The translations under genes and the position numbers were made by a program. Below, one piece after another: positions 1-5,894 of a stretch of DNA of 13,216 nucleotides (positions within the stretch are counted from its first letter, which is position 1; each line of letters opens with the position of its first letter). Under the pieces are notes generated by a model. That model was not told where the DNA came from. It made no database searches and saw nothing but the letters and a program-made list of their open reading frames with translations. The stretch is from Clostridiales bacterium (GTDB lineage: Bacteria > Bacillota > Clostridia > Lachnospirales > Lachnospiraceae): NCBI GenBank assembly GCA_019423835.1, contig JAHZAR010000078.1, positions 1 to 13,216 on the forward strand, written 5' to 3'.

Positions 1-704
1 TCCTGGAATACATGAAGCTGGATCCCATTTACAGGAAATTTAACCACAACCACATGACCTTCGGGCTTACCTACTCCACCAGCGAAAACTTCATCCTTGT
101 TCTCTCTCACGATGAGGTTGTCCATTTAAAATGCTCTATGATCAACAAAATGCCCGGTATTTACGAGGACAAATTTGCCAACCTCAAGGCGGGCTACACC
201 TTCATGCTGGGCCATCCCGGCAAGAAACTTCTGTTTATGGGGCAGGATTTCGGCCAGTTTCACGAGTGGGATGAAAAAGTATCCCTGGACTGGTATCTGG
301 CTGATGAACCTCTCCATGCAGATCTTCAGAGCTATGTAAGAGGCCTTCTCACCCTCTATCGGAAATATCCCTGCCTGTCCCGTCTGGACAATGACTATGC
401 AGGCTTCCAGTGGATCAATGCCAACGACGCAGACCGAAGTATTTTCAGCTTCGTGCGCCGGGATGAAACGAAGAGGAAAAATCTCCTTTTCATCATCAAT
501 TTCACGCCAGTAGAGAGGTCGGATTACCGGGTAGGCGTGCCGAAGCGGGGCAATTTCACTCTGGTTCTGGACAGCCGTCACGGATATTATGAGAAAAACG
601 ATGATGTGCACGTTTACCGCTCCAAAAAAGGAGAGTGCGACGGCCAGCCCTACTCCTTCTCCTATCCGCTTCCCCCGTACGGGACCGCCGTGTTCCGCTT
701 TTAG
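1..704 (+). CDS. glgB: 1,4-alpha-glucan branching enzyme, C-terminal part (5' end outside the window)
   Basis: GlgB makes alpha-1,6 branches in glycogen in the cytoplasm by cutting an alpha-1,4 chain and moving it. The frame is already open at the left edge (first full codon at base 3, reading LEYMKLDPIYRK), so only about the last 234 residues are present. The ATG at 12 is internal. Visible GH13 signatures are LSHDEVVH, which contains the conserved His-Asp of catalytic region IV, NKMPG, KFANLK and GKKLLFMGQDFGQ. After these comes the C-terminal beta-sandwich domain, ending at TAG 702-704. The catalytic nucleophile and acid/base regions lie upstream, outside the window. A terminator follows within 50 bp, so glgB is the last gene of its transcript. 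The family call is close to certain; other glg genes cannot be seen. Confidence 0.96.
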   Translation, partial: LEYMKLDPIYRKFNHNHMTFGLTYSTSENFILVLSHDEVVHLKCSMINKMPGIYEDKFANLKAGYTFMLGHPGKKLLFMGQDFGQFHEWDEKVSLDWYLADEPLHADLQSYVRGLLTLYRKYPCLSRLDNDYAGFQWINANDADRSIFSFVRRDETKRKNLLFIINFTPVERSDYRVGVPKRGNFTLVLDSRHGYYEKNDDVHVYRSKKGECDGQPYSFSYPLPPYGTAVFRF

Positions 705-750
705 GGGGCTGAACATTTCTCATTCCTGCTGCTGTCTGCAGACAGATTCA

Positions 751-780
751 GGGCTGCCGCTTCTGCGGCAGTCCTTTTTC
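751..780 (+). terminator. Rho-independent terminator after glgB
   Basis: A 10-bp stem, GGGCTGCCGC / GCGGCAGTCC with one G-T pair and a TTCT loop, is followed directly by TTTTTC. It lies 46 bp past the glgB stop and before the next promoter, so it separates the two + strand units. Confidence 0.85.
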
Positions 781-806
781 TTTCCCGCCGGCTTTTTTCT
801 TCCCTC

Positions 807-836
807 TTGACATTATATGCCCGCTGCAGGTATAAT
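807..836 (+). promoter_or_regulatory. Sigma-A type promoter of the HMA protein gene
   Basis: A perfect -35 TTGACA (807-812) and a perfect -10 TATAAT (831-836) are separated by 18 bp. Transcription would start near 842-845, about 50 bases before the chosen TTG start. Such a strong promoter with an overlapping palindrome suggests a unit that is repressed under some condition. Confidence 0.85.
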
Positions 837-847
837 AATAAAAAGAG

Positions 848-867
848 TAGTTAGGTTTAACTAACTA
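848..867 (+). promoter_or_regulatory. Palindromic operator-like site, metalloregulator type
   Basis: The arms TAGTTAG (848-854) and CTAACTA (861-867) form a perfect 7-bp inverted repeat with a 6-bp spacer. It begins 11 bp past the -10 box, over the expected transcription start, where a bound repressor would block initiation. The TTAGGTTTAACTAA core resembles DtxR/IdeR-type iron or manganese operators (TTAGGTTAG..CTAACCTAA). The regulator's identity is inference; the palindrome is directly seen. Confidence 0.6.
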
Positions 868-891
868 TTTATGCAAAGGAGGTCTTTTACC

Positions 892-1272
892 TTGTCAGGA
901 GGAACGATTTCAACAGCCGTCATCTGTGTCATACTGGCTGTCATCTGTATTTTTTCTGTCAAAAAATACAGGAAGAAGCTCACCTCCGGCTGCTGCGGTG
1001 CCGGCGGAGAGGGAACGGTCAAAAGAAGGAGAGTATCGGATCGAAACAAAGCCCATTATCCGTACACAAAAATCCTGAAAATCGACGGTATGTCCTGCGG
1101 AAACTGCGCAAACCGGGTGGAAAATGCTTTAAACGCCCTTGACGGAGTCTGGGCCTCTGTGGATCTGGGAAGGCAGGAGGCCTTTGTGCGGATGAAGCAG
1201 CCCGTGGAGCCAGAGCTCTTAAAAGATACAGTCAGAAAACAGGGGTATACCGTCATCCAGATAACAGATTAA
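892..1272 (+). CDS. Membrane-anchored HMA-domain protein with FeoB-associated-like N-terminus
   Basis: A 126-residue protein with a short outside N-terminus, one membrane segment (about residues 6-24), a basic KKYRKK stop-transfer and a cysteine motif GCCG (33-36). A basic linker leads to a heavy-metal-associated (HMA) domain with the metal site GMSCGNC (66-72) and the fold elements VENAL, DGVWASV and GYTV. The N-terminal layout (TM helix, basic patch, Gly/Cys cluster) is like the FeoB-associated Cys-rich membrane proteins. The HMA half is of the kind that binds soft metal ions such as Cu+ in chaperones and P-type ATPases. The TTG at 892 is chosen because AAAGGAGGT (875-883) sits 8 bases before it. 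The in-frame ATG at 871 lies ahead of that site and has no ribosome binding site of its own. It is alone between two terminators, with a strong promoter and an operator-like palindrome. A role in metal handling is inferred; which metal is unknown. Confidence 0.85.
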   Translation: MSGGTISTAVICVILAVICIFSVKKYRKKLTSGCCGAGGEGTVKRRRVSDRNKAHYPYTKILKIDGMSCGNCANRVENALNALDGVWASVDLGRQEAFVRMKQPVEPELLKDTVRKQGYTVIQITD

Positions 1273-1306
1273 GACAGGAACCTTTTAGCCTGCCTTGGTC
1301 CATCCA

Positions 1307-1367
1307 GGAGAAAAGGGGAAGTTTCTTTGTGACTTTCATCGGAACAAAGAAACTTCCCCTTTTCTCC
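1307..1367. terminator. Long perfect hairpin between convergent genes (bidirectional terminator)
   Basis: Two perfect 24-bp arms (1307-1330 and 1344-1367) enclose a 13-base loop. The stem contains AAAAGGGGAA, so a U-rich run forms on the 3' side of the stem in both directions rather than a clean tail after it. It lies between the HMA gene stop (1272) and the rsmI stop (1377), which converge on it. Confidence 0.75.
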
Positions 1368-1376
1368 CCTCTTTCT

Positions 1377-2255
1377 CTACAGAAGCGCCTGATAAACCTC
1401 TCTCTTGCTGATCCCGCGATCCTTTGCCACCCGCTTCATGGCCTCTTTTTTATCCATCCCCTGCGAGAGATACAGCTCCATATGCTCTTCAACGGTCATC
1501 TCCTCAAACTCCTGCTGTTTTTCCCGATTCACCTGGTCAAAGGATTTTCCCTCAATAACTACCACGCACTCGCCCTTAGGCTCATTCTCCTTATAAAATT
1601 CCAGTGCGCCGGAAAATGTCGTTCGGAAGGCCTCCTCATATCGCTTTGTCAGTTCCCGGCAGATGGTGATATTTCTCTCCCCCAGGGCAGACGCAAGCTC
1701 TGCAAGCGTCCTCACCAGGTGGTGGGGAGCCTCATAGACAATGATCGTCCTCGTCTCTTTCTTCAGCTCCTCCAGAATCCACTGCCGCTCCTTCTTATCC
1801 GCCGGCAGAAATGCCTCAAAGCAGAAGCGCCTGGTGGGAAGTCCGGAAATAGTCAGAGCTGTGATGCAGGCTGCAGGCCCCGGAAGGGAGGTGAGAGGAA
1901 TCCCTGCCTCATGGCACTGGCGTACCAGCTCCTCACCGGGATCGGAAATCCCCGGCGTTCCCGCATCTGTCACCAGAGCCACATTAATCCCCTTTTTCAT
2001 CTGCTCAACCAGATACCTGGCCTTTTCCACCTTGTTGTACTCATGGTAGCTTGTCATAGGAGTCTTAATCTGAAAGTGGTTCAGCAGCTTGATGCTGTGC
2101 CTGGTATCCTCTGCGGCGATCAGATCCACGCTTTTCAGCGTATCCAGCACCCGAAGGGTAATATCATCCAGATTGCCGATAGGCGTGGCACACAGGTAAA
2201 GCTTTCCCTTCCCTGCGCCTTCTTTTTTTTCACTCGCCGAAGCCCTGTCATCCAT
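1377..2255 (-). CDS. rsmI: 16S rRNA (cytidine-1402-2'-O)-methyltransferase RsmI
   Basis: RsmI (YabC/YraL) adds the 2'-O-methyl group to C1402 in the decoding centre of 16S rRNA using S-adenosylmethionine; it acts in the cytoplasm. It belongs to the tetrapyrrole-methylase fold. Motifs in order are KLYLCATPIGNLDDITLR, AAEDTRHS, VTDAGTPGISDPG (cofactor region), LPGPAA, and a C-terminal helical part with KGECVVVIEG and a short Lys-rich helix-turn-helix-like tail (GMDKKEAMKRVAKDRGISKREVY). Length (about 292 residues) is normal. The ATG at 2255 is preferred because AGGAGG ends 8 bases before it; the GTG directly ahead (2258) is spaced too closely. About 13 non-conserved residues precede the usual family start. 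It is the last gene of the minus-strand cluster, 18 bp after the methyltransferase gene, as yabC lies near yabB in Bacillus. Confidence 0.95.
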   Translation of the reverse strand: MDDRASASEKKEGAGKGKLYLCATPIGNLDDITLRVLDTLKSVDLIAAEDTRHSIKLLNHFQIKTPMTSYHEYNKVEKARYLVEQMKKGINVALVTDAGTPGISDPGEELVRQCHEAGIPLTSLPGPAACITALTISGLPTRRFCFEAFLPADKKERQWILEELKKETRTIIVYEAPHHLVRTLAELASALGERNITICRELTKRYEEAFRTTFSGALEFYKENEPKGECVVVIEGKSFDQVNREKQQEFEEMTVEEHMELYLSQGMDKKEAMKRVAKDRGISKREVYQALL

Positions 2256-2273
2256 CACCGTTCCCTCCTCTCT

Positions 2274-3026
2274 CTAATAGCCGTATATATCATAAATCTC
2301 ATCCATGTAAACCCCCGGCTCCCGGTACACGATCAGCGGCTTTTCCACCTTTATCATGGAACGTCCTCCCTTCACCGCCTCTATGAGAACCATATTGGCG
2401 TCCTTGTCCACAAAGGGGTGTACCAGCTTCATTCTCTTTGGCTCCAGCTTATACTTCGTGAGTGCAGTGATAATCTCAATGAGCCTGTGAGGTCTGTGCA
2501 CCATATAAAACCGGCCTCCGGGCCGAAGCACTTTTGCTCCCTCCCTCACTACGTCCTCCAGGGTGCAGAGCACCTCATGCCGGGCAATCGCCTTGGGGAG
2601 AGCCGGATTTTTCAGCCCATGGCTGTCGTTCATATAGGGAGGGTTTGATGTCACCACATCAAAAGAGGCAGCACCGAAAATCCGGCCTGCTTCTTTTATA
2701 TCTCCCGTCACAATCTCAATTTTCCCCTCCAGACCATTGAGCTGAACGCTTCTTTTCGCCATCTCAGCCATGTTCTCCTGGATCTCCAGTCCCGAAAAAT
2801 GGCTTCCCTCTGTCTTGGCTTCCAGAAGGATGGGGATAATCCCTGTTCCCGTCCCCAGATCCAGGACTCTCTCCCCTGGCTTTACCGACGCATACCCCGA
2901 CAGAAGCACTGCATCCATTCCAAAACAGAATGCCTTTCCGTTCTGAATAATCCGGTAGCCATTTCTGTGAAGATCGTCGATCCTCTCATCCTCTCTCAGT
3001 TCCATCTCTCTTCTCTCTGTATTCAA
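2274..3026 (-). CDS. tRNA1(Val) (adenine-37-N6)-methyltransferase family protein (TrmN6/YabB-like)
   Basis: A class I SAM-dependent methyltransferase of the YfiC/YabB group; the E. coli member modifies A37 of tRNA-Val. Counting from the TTG start, it has the family N-terminus RIDDLHRNGYRIIQN, then FGMDAVLLSGYA, motif I VLDLGTGTGI (54-63), an acidic motif II LEIQ near 80, GDI near 108, and the catalytic NPPY (128-131) typical of amino-group methylation. Next come the RHE segment and VLRPGGRFYMVHRP. The TTG at 3026 has AGGAGAGG upstream. An ATG seven codons later (3005, MELREDERIDDL) fits the family start better but has a weaker site, so the start is unsure. It lies between ricT and rsmI in the order seen in Bacillus (yaaT-yabA-yabB-yazA-yabC), with yabA and yazA missing. 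Substrate is inferred from family and position only. Confidence 0.9.
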   Translation of the reverse strand: MNTERREMELREDERIDDLHRNGYRIIQNGKAFCFGMDAVLLSGYASVKPGERVLDLGTGTGIIPILLEAKTEGSHFSGLEIQENMAEMAKRSVQLNGLEGKIEIVTGDIKEAGRIFGAASFDVVTSNPPYMNDSHGLKNPALPKAIARHEVLCTLEDVVREGAKVLRPGGRFYMVHRPHRLIEIITALTKYKLEPKRMKLVHPFVDKDANMVLIEAVKGGRSMIKVEKPLIVYREPGVYMDEIYDIYGY

Positions 3027-3069
3027 TTCCTGTCCTCTCCTGAGTTTTTCACGCAGTTTTTTACCTGGA

Positions 3070-3978
3070 TCAGTTATTGTCCAGCTTCGATTTTCCTTCC
3101 CTCTTCTCCAGGGCCTCCAGCTGCTTTAACTCCGCATCCACATTCACCTTTTCTTTTCTGCGCTTCGGTCTGAATTTCAGGCGTTTTACCGGATATTCAC
3201 GAATCTCCTTCTCGTCCTTTCCGACGGTCACCACCACCTTCACCAGCTGGCGCAGCACACTTACGCTGTGAACCTCTCCCTTGAGTCCGTCGTCCGTCGT
3301 CACATAGTCGCCGATTCCCGGCAGCTTGCTGTTTAACTCCTCGTAGGTTTCCTCCTCATTTTTAAGGCAGCACATCAGCCTGCCGCAGACGCCTGAGATC
3401 TTTGTGGGATTTAAGGACAGATTCTGTTCCTTCGCCATCTTAATTGAAACGGGGATAAACTCCGACAGGTAGGTATGGCAGCACAGCGGCCGTCCGCAGA
3501 TTCCAATTCCTCCCATTATCTTCGTCTCGTCCCTGACTCCGATCTGGCGAAGCTCAATCCTCGTCTTAAACACGGCGGCCAGATCCTTTACAAGTTCCCT
3601 GAAATCGATCCTTCCGTCAGCAGTAAAGTAAAAAAGCACCTTATTGTTGTCGAAGGTGTACTCCGCGTCAATGAGCTTCATCTGAAGGTTGTGCTTTTTA
3701 ATCTTTTCCAGGCAGATGCCGAAGGCCTCCTTCTCCTTTTCCTTATTCCTCCGCTCTGTCTCCTCGTCCGCTGCCGTCGCCATGCGGATCACGGACTTTA
3801 AGGGCTGAACGACCTTGGACTCGTCTACCTCCCTGCTGCCGAGAACCACATGGCCAAACTCAACCCCCCGGGCTGTTTCTACAATTACGTGATCTCCCGT
3901 ATTAATCTCCATTCCGGCCGGATCAAAAAAGTACACCTTTCCCGCCGTCCGGAATCTGACACCTATAACCTTTATCAT
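3070..3978 (-). CDS. ricT: RicT/YaaT, PSP1-domain regulator of mRNA maturation and sporulation
   Basis: RicT (YaaT) was named as a stage 0 sporulation protein. In Bacillus it forms a Fe-S-containing complex with RicA and RicF that acts with RNase Y in mRNA processing and supports sporulation, competence and biofilm. This 302-residue protein has the typical opening VIGVRFRTAGKVYFFDP, GDHVIVETARGVEFG, and the PSP1 core. Two copies of a GxCGRxxCC motif (C161, C166, C167 and C198, C203, C204) are the proposed Fe-S ligands, and all six cysteines are intact. The C-terminal tail is Lys/Glu rich and probably disordered. Its ribosome binding site AAGGAG lies inside the last codons of holB, only 4 bp separate the two genes, and they are almost surely co-transcribed. 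Confidence 0.95.
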   Translation of the reverse strand: MIKVIGVRFRTAGKVYFFDPAGMEINTGDHVIVETARGVEFGHVVLGSREVDESKVVQPLKSVIRMATAADEETERRNKEKEKEAFGICLEKIKKHNLQMKLIDAEYTFDNNKVLFYFTADGRIDFRELVKDLAAVFKTRIELRQIGVRDETKIMGGIGICGRPLCCHTYLSEFIPVSIKMAKEQNLSLNPTKISGVCGRLMCCLKNEEETYEELNSKLPGIGDYVTTDDGLKGEVHSVSVLRQLVKVVVTVGKDEKEIREYPVKRLKFRPKRRKEKVNVDAELKQLEALEKREGKSKLDNN

Positions 3979-3982
3979 AAAT

Positions 3983-4972
3983 CTAATTCTCCTTCATTGT
4001 TAAGAGCATAAGCTCAAGGGCAAGCTCTGTATTTACATTGGCCGCAAGTCTTGCCTTTGCCTTGTCAATGGCATTCAGTATGGCCTCAAGCCCCTCATAG
4101 GAACTGTTCTGGCAGAGCCTGCTGACAGTTGTGTATTCCTCCTTAAAAATCAGGCAGTTCATGTCCTTTGTCACCTTGTACATCAAAATATCCCTGTACC
4201 AGAGCTGCATGAAATCCAGACACTCATTCAGATCGAGATTTTCCTCCTGCATCTTCTTGATATAGTCGAGAAGCATGACCAGATCCATCTCCTTCACGTG
4301 CTTTAAAAGGTTCAGAATTTCCCTGTACAGCAGCTTAAACTCCTCCGAGGACGCCAGATGAATGGCCTTTCCCAGATTGCCTCTGGCAAACGCCGCATAG
4401 ATGTCAGCCTGGCTCTCTTCGATTCCCATGGATTCCATCAGATAGCTGCTGACGGTCTGATCCTTTAAGGGCCTCAGCTTCAGCTTAATGCACCGGGACA
4501 GAATAGTCGGCAGAAACGCTTCCTCGTTGGTTGTCATCAGAATGATCACCGCATAGGATGGAGGCTCCTCAATAGTCTTTAAAAGGGCATTCTGAGCCTG
4601 AACCGTCATCTTCTCCGCCTCGTCCACCAGATAAATCTTGTAGGCACTGCTGTAGGGTTTAATCTGGATCGTATCGTTGATCTGCTCACGTATATCGTCA
4701 ACACCGATGCTGTTAGGCTTCTCATGGGTGACCCAGATCACATCCGGATGGTTCCCGCTTAATATCTGTTTGCAGGAATGACATTCCATACACGGTTCCT
4801 TATCGCTTTTCTCACAGAGAAGCGTCATGGCAAATGCCTTAGCTAATGTCTTTCTTCCCATCCCCTGCTCGCCTGAAAGAATATATGCATGGGAAACCTT
4901 GTGGTATTCGATTGCTTTCTGAAAATGATCCTTTATCATTTCATGTCCGATGATATCTTTAAAGCCTGCCAT
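3983..4972 (-). CDS. holB: DNA polymerase III subunit delta'
   Basis: Delta' is part of the clamp loader, which opens the beta clamp at primed sites during replication. The 329-residue protein has the AAA+ fold. F4-x3-IGH opens it, and the P-loop region is GEQGMGRKT (34-42), where the usual Lys is Arg. Four cysteines of the zinc site follow (C53, C61, C64, C67). Walker B-like LVDEAE (115-120), LLKTIEEPP and sensor SRC (159-161) complete the set. The C-terminal collar domain is less conserved. Loss of the P-loop Lys fits delta', which does not hydrolyse ATP. ATG at 4972 follows AGGAGG with 4 bases between. It is separated from the upstream kinase gene by 205 bp with palindromes and a possible promoter, and is directly followed by ricT as in Bacillus. 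Confidence 0.95.
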   Translation of the reverse strand: MAGFKDIIGHEMIKDHFQKAIEYHKVSHAYILSGEQGMGRKTLAKAFAMTLLCEKSDKEPCMECHSCKQILSGNHPDVIWVTHEKPNSIGVDDIREQINDTIQIKPYSSAYKIYLVDEAEKMTVQAQNALLKTIEEPPSYAVIILMTTNEEAFLPTILSRCIKLKLRPLKDQTVSSYLMESMGIEESQADIYAAFARGNLGKAIHLASSEEFKLLYREILNLLKHVKEMDLVMLLDYIKKMQEENLDLNECLDFMQLWYRDILMYKVTKDMNCLIFKEEYTTVSRLCQNSSYEGLEAILNAIDKAKARLAANVNTELALELMLLTMKEN

Positions 4973-5046
4973 GATTCCTCCTGTAGAAAATTGTTATGCA
5001 TAGAAGCCGCTCCCATCTTTTGGCTCCCTCCGGCGGAATACAGCGC

Positions 5047-5075
5047 CCGGTTTCAGCAGTTCATGCTGAAACCGG
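5047..5075. repeat. Perfect 12-bp palindrome in the holB leader
   Basis: CCGGTTTCAGCA (5047-5058) pairs with TGCTGAAACCGG (5064-5075) around a 5-base loop. No T-run follows on either strand, so it is not a standard terminator. It sits in the transcribed leader if holB starts at the -10 site near 5107. Confidence 0.75.
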
Positions 5076-5083
5076 TATGCGCA

Positions 5084-5114
5084 GGTATAATGTCCGCTCT
5101 GCGGCCATTATACC
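5084..5114. repeat. Palindrome with TATAAT on both strands
   Basis: GGTATAATG (5084-5092) and CATTATACC (5106-5114) are perfect 9-bp arms. Inside, after one mismatch, CCGC and GCGG pair around a TCT loop. Each strand reads GGTATAATG, so each carries a -10-like sequence. It lies between the guanylate-kinase-like gene and holB, next to the 5047-5075 palindrome. Confidence 0.75.
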
Positions 5115-5135
5115 ACACTCTCCCTTATGAGGAAA
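5107..5135 (-). promoter_or_regulatory. Possible internal promoter of holB (extended -10)
   Basis: On the minus strand TGGTATAAT gives an extended -10 (TATAAT at 5112-5107). The -35 region 17 bp upstream, TTTCCT, is poor, so recognition would rest on the TG extension. It would start a transcript for holB-ricT-methyltransferase-rsmI separate from the upstream genes. The element is built into the 5084-5114 palindrome. Confidence 0.45.
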
Positions 5136-5177
5136 GCGAGAATAAAAGGGAATCCGGGGAACGCAGAGAATGATCGC

Positions 5178-5894
5178 TCAATTTTCTGTTCTCTTCAGTC
5201 CCCCGCCTTTCTCATTCTGTCGGTCTTCTGACCCGGTTATTCTTTGGGCCAGATCGTTCAGACACTGCTCCAGATCCTGGTTTTCATATCTGTCCTCCGG
5301 GATAATTCCGGCTTTTGACAGCTTTTCCTCTGAAAAATCCTCCTCGTCAGCCAGAAAACGGCGGCACAGCTCCGCATAGCGCGGGTACTTCTGCCGTTTT
5401 TCCCGGTTCAGTGCCCGTTCAAGACGTTCCCCATCCTCCACCTCGATATAGAGCGGGACTGTATTCTCCCCTCCAAAATAGCTGCGGATACTCTGGTAGG
5501 ATTCAAGCGTTCCTATCATCAGAATGCTTCCCTCCCTGAGATCAATCTGTCCGTCATCGACAGTTGCATAGCTCCAGGGACCGTATACCGTATGATAGGT
5601 TCTCTTTTCAATCACCTTTCCCATTTCCCACATCTCCTGCAAGGAGGCTTCATCTGTAAAATGGTACTCTGCTCCCTCCGTTTCTCCTTCCCGCATGGGA
5701 CGGGTGGTGTAAGGGATAATGGTCTTCAGCTCCGGAATGCGTTCCAGCAGCTTTTTGTAAACCGTATCCTTTCCCGAAGCACTCTTTCCCATGACAAAGT
5801 AGATTTTTCCGTATTCTTTCCTCTCTTCTTTTCTTCTGCCTCTTCCCTGTGCCAATTCAGTTTCTGTTTTCTGCTTCATCTTATCTGATTCCAT
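5178..5894 (-). CDS. Guanylate-kinase-like P-loop nucleotide kinase
   Basis: Guanylate kinases move phosphate from ATP to GMP; this 238-residue protein has that fold's landmarks but is divergent. After a charged, probably unordered N-terminus (to residue 28) come IYFVMGKSASGKDT (P-loop GKSASGKDT, 36-44), PYTTRPMREGE (62-71, like the GMP-binding TTRxPRxGE), GAEYHF (74-79), VYGPW (103-107, in place of the YYG loop) and a basic lid, LNREKRQKYPRYAELCRRF. Two starts are possible. ATG 5894 overlaps the decarboxylase gene by 19 bp. ATG 5879 forms an ATGA overlap with its stop, typical of coupled translation. Both sites have weak Shine-Dalgarno sequences. It occupies the place of tmk (thymidylate kinase) in the Bacillus order yaaO-tmk...holB, yet it looks like Gmk, not Tmk. 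It could be a true Gmk or a kinase-fold protein with another substrate. Confidence 0.8.
   Translation of the reverse strand: MESDKMKQKTETELAQGRGRRKEERKEYGKIYFVMGKSASGKDTVYKKLLERIPELKTIIPYTTRPMREGETEGAEYHFTDEASLQEMWEMGKVIEKRTYHTVYGPWSYATVDDGQIDLREGSILMIGTLESYQSIRSYFGGENTVPLYIEVEDGERLERALNREKRQKYPRYAELCRRFLADEEDFSEEKLSKAGIIPEDRYENQDLEQCLNDLAQRITGSEDRQNEKGGGLKRTEN

Noticed and set aside
126..716. Minus-strand open frame of 196 codons
   Set aside because: Antisense to the certain glgB coding region, no ribosome binding site and no recognisable motif.
871..873. ATG as start of the HMA protein
   Set aside because: It stands before the only good Shine-Dalgarno (AAAGGAGGT, 875-883); the TTG at 892 is placed correctly.
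1329..2648. Long + strand open frame of 439 codons
   Set aside because: It lies antisense to rsmI and the methyltransferase gene, both of which have clear family motifs; its product has no domain pattern and is rich in His/Leu/Pro as antisense frames are.
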